NCBI GenBank assembly: GCA_902386085.1
Contig: CABMIA010000204.1
Location: forward strand, 1-12,807
Length of the DNA: 12,807 bases
Reading direction: 5' to 3'
From: an uncultured archaeon
GTDB lineage: Archaea; Halobacteriota; Methanosarcinia; Methanosarcinales; Methanoperedenaceae
Shown: positions 7,683 through 12,807 of the stretch, piece after piece
Layout: each line of letters opens with the position of its first letter
Numbering within the stretch: position 1 is the first letter of the stretch
Made by a program: the position numbers and the translations under genes
The notes under the pieces: model-generated
Seen by the model: the letters and a program-made list of their open reading frames with translations, nothing else
The model's database searches: none
What the model was told of the DNA's origin: nothing

Positions 7683-7874
7683 ATGTCAATAAGACAACTG
7701 CAGGATATTGTGGATGAGCTGAAGGAGGAAGCAAAACGTAATCCGGAATGCGATGCCGAGTACCATCGGGCATATAAGGCTCTCCAGGATAAGATTAGGG
7801 AGAGGGACAGGAGAAGACCTAAGTGCATTCCCTGGCGCTTCGAGCACGAGCTTGATGTGTCGGAAGAGTTTTAG
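7683..7874 (+). CDS. Small charged hypothetical protein (63 aa)
   Basis: I do not recognise this 63-residue protein. It is highly charged and predicted helical for residues 2-45 (QLQDIVDELKEEAKRN, then YKALQDKIRERDRRR), with a short tail KCIPWRFEHELDVSEEF. No membrane segment or signal peptide is present. The frame stays open upstream to a TAA and reads INPDVERYKY before the ATG, so a non-standard earlier start is possible, but no ATG, GTG or TTG is available there. No clear Shine-Dalgarno site precedes it; a leaderless transcript is possible. It ends in TAG, the only terminal amber codon among the genes here. Reading through it would run 30 codons across the promoter of the next gene, so it probably acts as a true stop. 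It lies 86 bases before the ATPase gene. Confidence 0.6.
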   Translation: MSIRQLQDIVDELKEEAKRNPECDAEYHRAYKALQDKIRERDRRRPKCIPWRFEHELDVSEEF

Positions 7875-7895
7875 CGATTTCCAGTTAATGGATAT

Positions 7896-7957
7896 CTTTT
7901 TAAAGATTTAAAGATAATTGGGTTTATAATAAGTTCATACTGGGTAAACAGGATGAT
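7896..7957 (+). promoter_or_regulatory. Promoter region and ribosome binding site of the ATPase gene
   Basis: The gap before the ATPase is very AT-rich, with TTTTTAAAGATTTAAAG and then TTTATAATA (7923-7931), either of which could be a TATA box. AGGATGAT (7950-7957) ends three bases before the ATG at 7961 and serves as the ribosome binding site. An own promoter suggests the two-gene unit is transcribed independently of the 63-residue ORF. Confidence 0.5.
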
Positions 7958-7960
7958 AGA

Positions 7961-9040
7961 ATGGTAAAGAGACTGAAGCTGGAGAATTTTCGCGGAGTTA
8001 AGCAAGGTGAAATCGAATTGGGGGATTTGACGATACTTGTCGGTTCGAATAATTCAGCTAAAACCACGATACTTGAAGCGTTGTTTCTTATGCCGAATCC
8101 ATTTCGCTTAGTCCCGTATATGATTCCAACGCCAAATCTTTCAACCACTTCTGCCGACGTCGCACAAAAAACTTCAACTGAACTAACTGCGGCATCGCTT
8201 GTTCATGAAATGCATAAAACTCTCAATAGCCAGGGTTATATTTTCTTATTTTACAAGTATATTGCAAAAGAAGCAACAATAGAATGGGATGATGGGAACT
8301 ATCTAAAGTTCGTGAAGTCTGGACGTACAATATATGCGACTTCCAATATACCTTCTTTTAAAGGCTCACGCATTCCCGCGCCACCAGGTGATATTGATTA
8401 TTTCGGTTGGCTTTATCTCTCTGATGCAAGAGGTGAAGAATTACCAGACTATCAAGGAAAATTACTGACTCCCGAATCTCTCTTAATATCGTCTGAGTTT
8501 AAAGAATTCGCTTACTTGTATATGAATAACAATTGGGCGAACATATTTAATTTGGGCATAGCTAAGGAAGTTGCCCAAGATATTTCTCAGATGGTAAATG
8601 AAAATTTTGTAAATATTACTATAGAGCCATTCCTAGGCGGCAATCTTTCTATATTTGGATTTCTGGAAGATGGCAGCCGGATCAGGCTCGGCGACCTCGG
8701 ATCGGGAGCGCAGATATACATTGTTTCAAGAATGCTCTATGAGCTTAAAAAGCCTAAAATTCTGCTCTGGGATGATATTGAAGCGCACCTTAATCCACGT
8801 ATGCTTGTTAGAATTGGAGAATGGTTCTCCGAACTTGTTGAAGACGGTGTTCAGGTTGTGGTTTCAACTCATAGTTTAGAGGCTGTAAAAATACTTGCTG
8901 AATTCAACAAGGATGCCAAAATCTGCTTAACGTCGCTTGAGGATGGTCTGCTGAAAAAGAAAATAATGTCCATAGAAGAAGTTAACAATCTTCAATCTGC
9001 TGGTGTGGATATTAGACTCGCCGATACGATGATAATATGA
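7961..9040 (+). CDS. OLD/AAA15-like ABC-class ATPase, candidate defence protein
   Basis: The 359-residue protein is an SMC/ABC-type ATPase of the OLD-like (AAA15/AAA21) group. It begins with the typical KRLKLENFRGVKQGEIELG strand-and-loop. Walker A is G28-SNNSA-K34-T35, where the usual SGK is SAK. The ABC signature is LGDLGSGAQ (243-251), Walker B is KILLWDD (266-272), followed by IEAHLNP, and the histidine switch lies in VVSTHSLEAV (H304). The standard DEPE of this group is DDIE here, so the catalytic glutamate position holds aspartate. No TOPRIM domain is fused at the C-terminus; the following gene, overlapping by four bases, may supply it. This layout is known from two-gene anti-phage systems such as PARIS (AriA/AriB). 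The function is inferred from architecture only; a housekeeping repair role is not excluded. The gene is AT-richer than its neighbours. Confidence 0.88.
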   Translation: MVKRLKLENFRGVKQGEIELGDLTILVGSNNSAKTTILEALFLMPNPFRLVPYMIPTPNLSTTSADVAQKTSTELTAASLVHEMHKTLNSQGYIFLFYKYIAKEATIEWDDGNYLKFVKSGRTIYATSNIPSFKGSRIPAPPGDIDYFGWLYLSDARGEELPDYQGKLLTPESLLISSEFKEFAYLYMNNNWANIFNLGIAKEVAQDISQMVNENFVNITIEPFLGGNLSIFGFLEDGSRIRLGDLGSGAQIYIVSRMLYELKKPKILLWDDIEAHLNPRMLVRIGEWFSELVEDGVQVVVSTHSLEAVKILAEFNKDAKICLTSLEDGLLKKKIMSIEEVNNLQSAGVDIRLADTMII

Positions 9041-9735
9041 AGCTAAAGCCTCTATCACCGGATTTTGAAACCAAAATGATAAGTAAATTATCTAAGAAAA
9101 TATCAAGAGATTTTGCATATAAAATTGTTGACACTAAAGCAAGAGGGGAAATAGATTCTATTATCGTATTGGGTGATGGTGATGTAGATGATTATACTAT
9201 ACCCATTGTCTGTCATCACCTTAATAGCAAAAAAATAGTAGGAATAACTAAACCAGAAGGTAAAAAACATAGAAATGCCACATTGAGCGAATTTCCAACA
9301 TATATTTCAAAGCTTAAAATTAATAAATTAGCATTGGTGATGGATCAGGAAGATCAAGAATTAGAAGAGATATTTCAACTGATAGAATCCGGGTTAAAAA
9401 ATCAACATATTATGATTAAGAAAAATACAAGCAGCGATCAGTTTAAACATTATCAGTGCGAATTCATAAACAAGAGATTTGATTTTATTTTAATCATAAG
9501 TGGCTTACCGGATGTCAAAACTAACGCTCATAAAATCGAGGATCACCTCGTCAAAGCTGGAGCAAAACTTTCCAAAATATCCAATCCGAACCGGCAAGAC
9601 TCTAAAGAAACCTGGAATTCTTCTTTTGAGGTTCCCGTTCAAAATGAGATACTGAAAAAGTTAGTAAACGATAAATCTCTTTCATGTGAAATTTTCCCGC
9701 AGCATTTCGATGGTTTACGATTATTGGAGGACTAA
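9037..9735 (+). CDS. Putative TOPRIM-like (DUF3226/DUF4435-like) partner of the ATPase
   Basis: The 232-residue protein starts at ATG 9037, overlapping the TGA of the ATPase gene (ATGA), so the two are almost certainly translationally coupled. I read it as TOPRIM-like from three features in the expected order: an acidic loop after a beta strand (SIIVLGDGDVDDYTIP, 41-56), where VEGxxD stands in DUF3226 proteins; a strand ending in acidic residues (LALVMDQEDQELEEIFQLI, 98-116), where the DxD of TOPRIM would be; and a late HKIEDHLV (165-172) like the C-terminal E-D-x-L of this group. The first glutamate is not where the textbook motif puts it, so catalysis is uncertain. In related systems such a partner is a nuclease controlled by the ATPase. 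The gene is AT-rich like its partner and ends in TAA. Confidence 0.6.
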   Translation: MKLKPLSPDFETKMISKLSKKISRDFAYKIVDTKARGEIDSIIVLGDGDVDDYTIPIVCHHLNSKKIVGITKPEGKKHRNATLSEFPTYISKLKINKLALVMDQEDQELEEIFQLIESGLKNQHIMIKKNTSSDQFKHYQCEFINKRFDFILIISGLPDVKTNAHKIEDHLVKAGAKLSKISNPNRQDSKETWNSSFEVPVQNEILKKLVNDKSLSCEIFPQHFDGLRLLED

Positions 9736-9750
9736 TTTTAATCGATAACA

Positions 9751-10110
9751 ATGCCTCCAGAAAACATCGACCCCGAGATCATAAAGCTCTTCCCTTCCAC
9801 CAAAAGCGGCGTGGTGGAGCGCGGTTTATGGAGGATCCCGCTTTATTTCGATAAAAGCTTCGGGAGAAACAGGGGGTGCATCCGCCTTCGGCGCTACATT
9901 GTCCACATGGCCGAAATGGGAGAGAGTAAGGAAGCAATGATGGATAAGACAATGGAGATCTACCAGGAATTCTCGGAACTTATTGATAAATATCCCGCCG
10001 ATAAAGAGACAAATGAGCGGCGGAAGGAACAACTGGATAAATATATGGATGATTTCGTAGATGAGGTTACTCAGCTCATAGCGGAAGCGGATTCAACGCA
10101 CGTCTACTGA
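9751..10110 (+). CDS. Hypothetical protein (119 aa)
   Basis: I do not recognise this 119-residue protein. The N-terminal half has a compact motif-rich stretch (LFPSTKSGVVERGLWRIP, FGRNRGCIRLRRYIV) with several arginines and one cysteine. The C-terminal half (56-112) is a long, strongly charged helical region that could form a coiled coil. There is no membrane segment. It starts 15 bases after the TOPRIM-like gene without an obvious Shine-Dalgarno site and could be the third gene of that operon. Its base composition is less AT-rich than the two genes before it, so it may instead be an older resident. It converges on the DUF473 gene, with only two bases between the stops. Confidence 0.75.
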   Translation: MPPENIDPEIIKLFPSTKSGVVERGLWRIPLYFDKSFGRNRGCIRLRRYIVHMAEMGESKEAMMDKTMEIYQEFSELIDKYPADKETNERRKEQLDKYMDDFVDEVTQLIAEADSTHVY

Positions 10111-10112
10111 CA

Positions 10113-10502
10113 TCATCTTCCTTCAAAGAACTGCACTTCATCAGCATCGACCACAGTGGCTTCCCCTATTTCACAGCATTCGGCACGGCGCACCCTCGCA
10201 TGTCCTTTCAGCTCTAACTGAAGACGAGCCATCTGGACTTCAGCCTCTTCATAAAAGTCTTCCGTTCTCTGCACTACCCTGTGCATTACTATCTGCTTTT
10301 CGCGAATTTTCGCAATAACCCCGCCCGTCCCAGGTCTCACATCAGGTAGGCTTGTCGAAGTCAGGAAGATCACATCGCCTACCTCGGTCTCGATAGCCGA
10401 GAGGAAATTGTGGGGGCTTCTTATCTCGATGGTTTTTATCTTATTATGTTCAAGGTCTCTTAAGACCTGAGGCGAAATCCCGCTCAGCACGATATATTTC
10501 AT
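10113..10502 (-). CDS. DUF473 family protein
   Basis: The 129-residue protein resembles the archaeal DUF473 family, mainly known from methanogens and relatives, without an assigned function. Seen are the MKYIVLSGISPQVLRDLEHN start, HNFLSAIETEVGDVIFLT, the glycine-rich RPGTGGVIAKI, VMHRVVQRTEDFYEE, MARLQLELKG and ECCEIGEATVVDADE. It appears soluble and is mostly beta strands with one helix. It starts four bases after the stop of the PAC2 gene, with GGGTGAT overlapping that stop as ribosome binding site, so the two form an operon. This suggests, but does not show, a role linked to protein quality control. Confidence 0.75.
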   Translation of the reverse strand: MKYIVLSGISPQVLRDLEHNKIKTIEIRSPHNFLSAIETEVGDVIFLTSTSLPDVRPGTGGVIAKIREKQIVMHRVVQRTEDFYEEAEVQMARLQLELKGHARVRRAECCEIGEATVVDADEVQFFEGR

Positions 10503-10506
10503 AGCA

Positions 10507-11244
10507 TCACCCGTACATCGGGAATTCTTTCTTTGGAAGTGATGGAGTCTCAGTGGTTTTTACCTGTTCTGCTAGCTTTGAAAGTTCAAGCTCTATCTGT
10601 TCAGCCTGACTCAGTAATTTTTCAGTATTTATGGATAAATTAAAGATCTTATTTATAACATTTGTAACCTCAACTGCCGCCCTCGGATCGGGATTGGGGC
10701 CAGGGGTTTCGCCCAGCAGGCTTACGGCTGGAAGGTTGCGAAGGAAACATTCTGTCATTATGCTTCCTGAAATGCCCGAAATGGTACCAACCTGGAAAAT
10801 TTCAGTTTTATCTTTTATCTTTTCCAGCATCTCGACACCCGTCGCCCCTCCGAAGACCCGCCGCTCACCGGTCGTGGTCGCTATCCCTGCAATAGAAAGA
10901 ATTGTTTTCGACTTGATGGACTGCATCCAGTCCACCATCGCTTTACTGATATCATATGAAGCCGTGGGATGTATAGGTATATCGGAAATTACCACAACAA
11001 TATTGTTTTTCGGGGATTCATAAATGCGCACCGGCATCGTGATAATCCCATTAAAAAGTACTGCAAGCGGCGGAAAATACCTGGAATCGATCGAGCCGAT
11101 GTATTTCATTTCAAGCTCTTCTATAATGTGCTGGCAGGTTATGTTGCCCACAAGACCTATGCCCGGAAAACCCGCTATAACTAACGGGTTTTTTGTTTTT
11201 AGGGGTTCGTTTATGATTTTTACAAATTCTGGTTCCGATGCCAT
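10507..11244 (-). CDS. PAC2-family proteasome assembly chaperone (PbaB-like)
   Basis: The 245-residue protein belongs to the PAC2 family (archaeal PbaA/PbaB, eukaryotic PAC1/PAC2). Family features are LVIAGFPGIGLVGNI (21-35) and YIGSIDSRYFPPLAV (48-62). Others are the central GIATTTGERRVFGGATG and the GxISGISGSI and LLGETPGPNPDPRAA blocks. A helical C-terminal segment (205-229) precedes a flexible tail ending in M243-Y244-G245. That tail fits the HbYX rule (hydrophobic, tyrosine, any residue) by which PbaB and proteasome activators dock into 20S alpha-ring pockets. GGTGG upstream of ATG 11244 supports the start, and a TATA-like box lies at 11275-11284. It is co-transcribed with the DUF473 gene. 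A direct role at the proteasome is inferred from family and tail. Confidence 0.9.
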   Translation of the reverse strand: MASEPEFVKIINEPLKTKNPLVIAGFPGIGLVGNITCQHIIEELEMKYIGSIDSRYFPPLAVLFNGIITMPVRIYESPKNNIVVVISDIPIHPTASYDISKAMVDWMQSIKSKTILSIAGIATTTGERRVFGGATGVEMLEKIKDKTEIFQVGTISGISGSIMTECFLRNLPAVSLLGETPGPNPDPRAAVEVTNVINKIFNLSINTEKLLSQAEQIELELSKLAEQVKTTETPSLPKKEFPMYG

Positions 11245-11274
11245 GCTTCCACCATCTTATTAATTAGGGCAAAA

Positions 11275-11284
11275 GTAAATAAAA
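11275..11284 (-). promoter_or_regulatory. TATA-like box of the PAC2/DUF473 operon
   Basis: TTTTATTTAC on the minus strand lies about 31 bases before ATG 11244, so transcription would begin close to the GGTGG ribosome binding site. This makes the PAC2/DUF473 pair independent of the redox operon that ends at 11292. Confidence 0.4.
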
Positions 11285-11291
11285 GCATCGA

Positions 11292-11534
11292 TTAACTTCT
11301 CACAGCTTCGATCGCCTTTTCCCTGTCAGGCAAACCAAAAAATGCAATCCGGTCGCCGATTACGGTGGCTGGCACCGAGTGGATGGCGTATTTTTTCACA
11401 TATTCCATGCCTGCAGGTGATACCAGATTTACCTCTTCATACTCAAATGGATATTCTTTCCTGATTTCATTCCACAGCTTCTTCGTTGCCTGGCAGATCG
11501 AACACCAGTCTGCATGGATCAGTGTCACCTTCAT
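11292..11534 (-). CDS. Thioredoxin/glutaredoxin-like small redox protein
   Basis: The 80-residue protein is a minimal thioredoxin fold. It has a short first strand, the dithiol motif W10-C11-SI-C14, and the cis-proline in HSVPATVIG (P55), followed by a last strand and helix. Archaeal glutaredoxin-like thioredoxins of this size reduce disulfides using electrons from a thioredoxin reductase; the acceptor here is unknown. ATG 11534 has GGTGAGAG before it. It lies 11 bases after the zinc-ribbon gene, so it is the last gene of a three-gene redox operon with that protein and the flavodoxin. It is intact and ends in TAA. Confidence 0.88.
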   Translation of the reverse strand: MKVTLIHADWCSICQATKKLWNEIRKEYPFEYEEVNLVSPAGMEYVKKYAIHSVPATVIGDRIAFFGLPDREKAIEAVRS

Positions 11535-11545
11535 ACTCTCACCGA

Positions 11546-11701
11546 TTATTCAATGCATTTTACATCTTTCGAATGGCATTTCGGGCAGGTCATATTAATT
11601 CCTATTCCTTTGAATTTCTTGCTGCAATGATTGCACACATAATAGTGCACTTCAGTGCCGCCTTCGATTTCCATTCCAAACGAGTCACCTACGCTGCACA
11701 T
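11546..11701 (-). CDS. 51-residue zinc-ribbon protein in the redox operon
   Basis: This small gene encodes MCSVGDSFGMEIEGG, then a zinc ribbon: YYVCNHCSKKF (C23, C26) and MTCPKCHSKDV (C39, C42). Two further cysteines are at positions 2 and 49. Only 12 residues separate the CxxC pairs, too few for rubredoxin, so a structural zinc or another metal is more likely than a rubredoxin iron centre, though a small electron carrier is not excluded. GGAGGTG stands directly before ATG 11701, the strongest ribosome binding site in the window, so this short gene is probably well expressed. It lies nine bases after the flavodoxin stop and 11 before the thioredoxin-like gene. Confidence 0.82.
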   Translation of the reverse strand: MCSVGDSFGMEIEGGTEVHYYVCNHCSKKFKGIGINMTCPKCHSKDVKCIE

Positions 11702-11710
11702 AACACCTCC

Positions 11711-12139
11711 TCATTTTTTGATCTTACATGCAAGAAGCGCCCCTACTTTCCTGCACAGCTCAAGCTCTTCTTCACCCGGCATCCTCTTTACGCATAAATC
11801 CTGTATCATCTCCACGCCATATGATGTTAAAATCGTATTAATTCCCTGCGTGGCTTCGAAGCTCCAGCCATAAGATCCGAATGCAAGCCCGGTTTTCCCT
11901 TTCAGGTCAAGATCTCCGAGCCCATTCAAAAATCTTTTTACGGTCGGCATCATCGCATGGTTATAATTTGGCGAACCAATAGCTATTGCATCAGCGTCAC
12001 TGAGTTCGGATTTTTCAGCGTCATTTACATTTTTCAATACGGTTTCTATACCTTCTGCCTTTACGCCTTCCTCCAGTGCAACTGCCATTCTCTCGGTATT
12101 ATGCGAACCAGTGCCATAGATAATTACAATTTTTGACAT
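11711..12139 (-). CDS. Short-chain flavodoxin (FprA flavodoxin-domain-like)
   Basis: The 142-residue protein is a flavodoxin carrying FMN as a one- or two-electron carrier in the cytoplasm. The phosphate-binding loop is YGTGSHNTERMA (8-19). GSPNYNHAMMPTVKRFL (55-71) and FGSYGWSFEATQGI (87-100) are the FMN-contacting loops and closely resemble the flavodoxin half of flavodiiron proteins (FprA). The diiron half is absent, so this is a stand-alone carrier. GGGAGT lies directly before ATG 12139. It is the first gene of an operon with the zinc-ribbon and thioredoxin-like genes, which suggests an electron chain from flavin to dithiol. Partners are inferred from position only. Confidence 0.92.
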   Translation of the reverse strand: MSKIVIIYGTGSHNTERMAVALEEGVKAEGIETVLKNVNDAEKSELSDADAIAIGSPNYNHAMMPTVKRFLNGLGDLDLKGKTGLAFGSYGWSFEATQGINTILTSYGVEMIQDLCVKRMPGEEELELCRKVGALLACKIKK

Positions 12140-12201
12140 ACTCCCACATAATTGTGATTAATGTTCATTGTATTTCTACTTTATCTATGTGTATCAGCCG
12201 G

Positions 12202-12609
12202 TCAAAGATAGATCTGCATATACATGCGCAAGCCGAGAAGAAGTCCCAGTATCCATAGCAGAAGAGCCAGCCTCATGAGGGTGACAATCTTAATCCGCGT
12301 GTTCACGATCCCCAGGTATATGAGGTTTATATAGACCCATAACGCGATGACCGCAAGTCCGATCGTATGATGAGACAGCATTTCTATGTAAATCAGGCCT
12401 GTGTTTGTAATTTTCATATAACCGAGCAGCGAAGGAAGCATCACGCCGGCGATCGCCGCTATCTGCACAAGCACAGCCGATCTCACTATTGTGCAGTGTA
12501 TCCCAAGGTTTTTCTTCTTTGCGTGGTATACAGCGCCTGATACCACTATTATGAGCAGGACCTTGATAATGAGGTTTGCCAGAGCCAGCATTCTCGCATC
12601 GAAAACCAT
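12202..12609 (-). CDS. Four-TM membrane protein of unknown function
   Basis: The 135-residue protein has four hydrophobic segments (about 8-28, 41-64, 73-99 and 108-131) joined by short basic loops. Histidines lie at or near membrane edges (H29, H38, H80, H81). This pattern loosely recalls DUF420 or b-type cytochrome-like small membrane proteins, but I see no decisive motif and do not assign a family. ATG 12609 has GGTGA at the proper distance, overlapping the TGA of the deoxyhypusine synthase gene, from which it is separated by six bases. Co-transcription is therefore likely, though a functional link between hypusination and this membrane protein is not apparent. Confidence 0.75.
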   Translation of the reverse strand: MVFDARMLALANLIIKVLLIIVVSGAVYHAKKKNLGIHCTIVRSAVLVQIAAIAGVMLPSLLGYMKITNTGLIYIEMLSHHTIGLAVIALWVYINLIYLGIVNTRIKIVTLMRLALLLWILGLLLGLRMYMQIYL

Positions 12610-12615
12610 ATATTT

Positions 12616-12807
12616 TCACCGCCCATTGTTGATTTTTCCCACTGCTGCTTCGATCAATTTCTGTGTTATTTCAGGCAGTTTCGTGGCCAGCCTTTTATGC
12701 TTCCTCGGTTTACAGTTCTCAAGGGCATAGGCGAAAATTAGGGGCACGGCCACGGTGGCATCGATATACGGCACTACATTCCCTTCCCCTGCTTTCGGGA
12801 TCTTTCC
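12616..12807 (-). CDS. Deoxyhypusine synthase, C-terminal part (runs off the window)
   Basis: Only the last 63 residues are present; the gene continues beyond 12807. The fragment begins GKIPKAGEGNVVPYIDATVAVPLIFAYALEN and matches the C-terminal end of deoxyhypusine synthase, where EAVSWGKI precedes the DATxAxPL motif. If so, the lysine at fragment position 2 is the catalytic lysine that carries the butylamine group from spermidine to a lysine of archaeal IF5A (aIF5A). Its presence favours a true synthase rather than a lysine-less paralogue. The tail CKPRKHKRLATKLPEITQKLIEAAVGKIN is basic and helical. It is followed six bases later by the four-TM gene. Confidence 0.75.
   Translation of the reverse strand, partial: GKIPKAGEGNVVPYIDATVAVPLIFAYALENCKPRKHKRLATKLPEITQKLIEAAVGKINNGR

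Noticed and set aside
7875..7967. Amber readthrough extension of the 63-residue protein
   Set aside because: The extension is AT-rich promoter-like sequence covering the ATPase start and ribosome binding site, with no protein-like composition.
11546..11701. Rubredoxin identity for the 51-residue protein
   Set aside because: The two CxxC pairs are 12 residues apart rather than about 29, and the rubredoxin core motifs are missing.
1..12807. CRISPR array, tRNA or rRNA genes
   Set aside because: No regularly spaced repeats and no tRNA or rRNA signature sequences were found on reading through the window.

Overview
The window looks like part of a euryarchaeal chromosome, most likely a methanogen-related lineage (Methanosarcinales or ANME-2/Methanoperedens-like). 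That placement is inference from gene content: an archaeal-type S-adenosylmethionine synthetase, a PAC2 proteasome-assembly chaperone with a C-terminal HbYX-like tail, a DUF473 protein, a deoxyhypusine synthase, and archaeal TATA-like boxes. No rRNA, tRNA, CRISPR array or intact insertion sequence was seen.

Left part (1-3274): about 500 bases without a convincing gene, holding a short degenerate coding-like stretch. Next is a 14-TM DHA2-type drug/solute exporter read in one frame from 528 to 1982 but interrupted by a single in-frame TAG at 795-797. The intact housekeeping gene mat (AdoMet synthetase) follows behind a clear TATA box and ribosome binding site.

Middle part, minus strand (3305-7481): an intact yjbQ (UPF0047), then, moving upstream, a HEPN/MNT toxin-antitoxin-type pair with a 4-base ATGA overlap. 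Immediately upstream of the pair lies a 172-base, about 88% identical, frameshifted copy of the 5' end of yjbQ. The pair is therefore bracketed by direct copies of yjbQ sequence. Upstream of that are an AT-rich thymidylate kinase gene and a full-length YgiQ-type radical SAM gene.

Plus-strand block (7683-10110): a 63-residue charged protein, then a two-gene unit with a 4-base overlap, an OLD/AAA15-like ATPase followed by a 232-residue protein that looks TOPRIM-like (DUF3226/DUF4435-like). This resembles split ATPase plus nuclease defence systems such as OLD or PARIS and is the best candidate for an undescribed system here. A 119-residue protein of unknown function follows.

Right part, minus strand (10113-12807): two tight operons and the end of a third. 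The first is pac2-DUF473 with its own TATA-like box. The second is a small redox operon of flavodoxin, a 51-residue zinc-ribbon protein and a thioredoxin/glutaredoxin-like protein. The third is the 3' end of a deoxyhypusine synthase gene followed 6 bases later by a four-TM membrane protein. Terminal stops are mostly TGA and TAA; only the 63-residue ORF ends in TAG, which bears on how to read the amber codon in the transporter.
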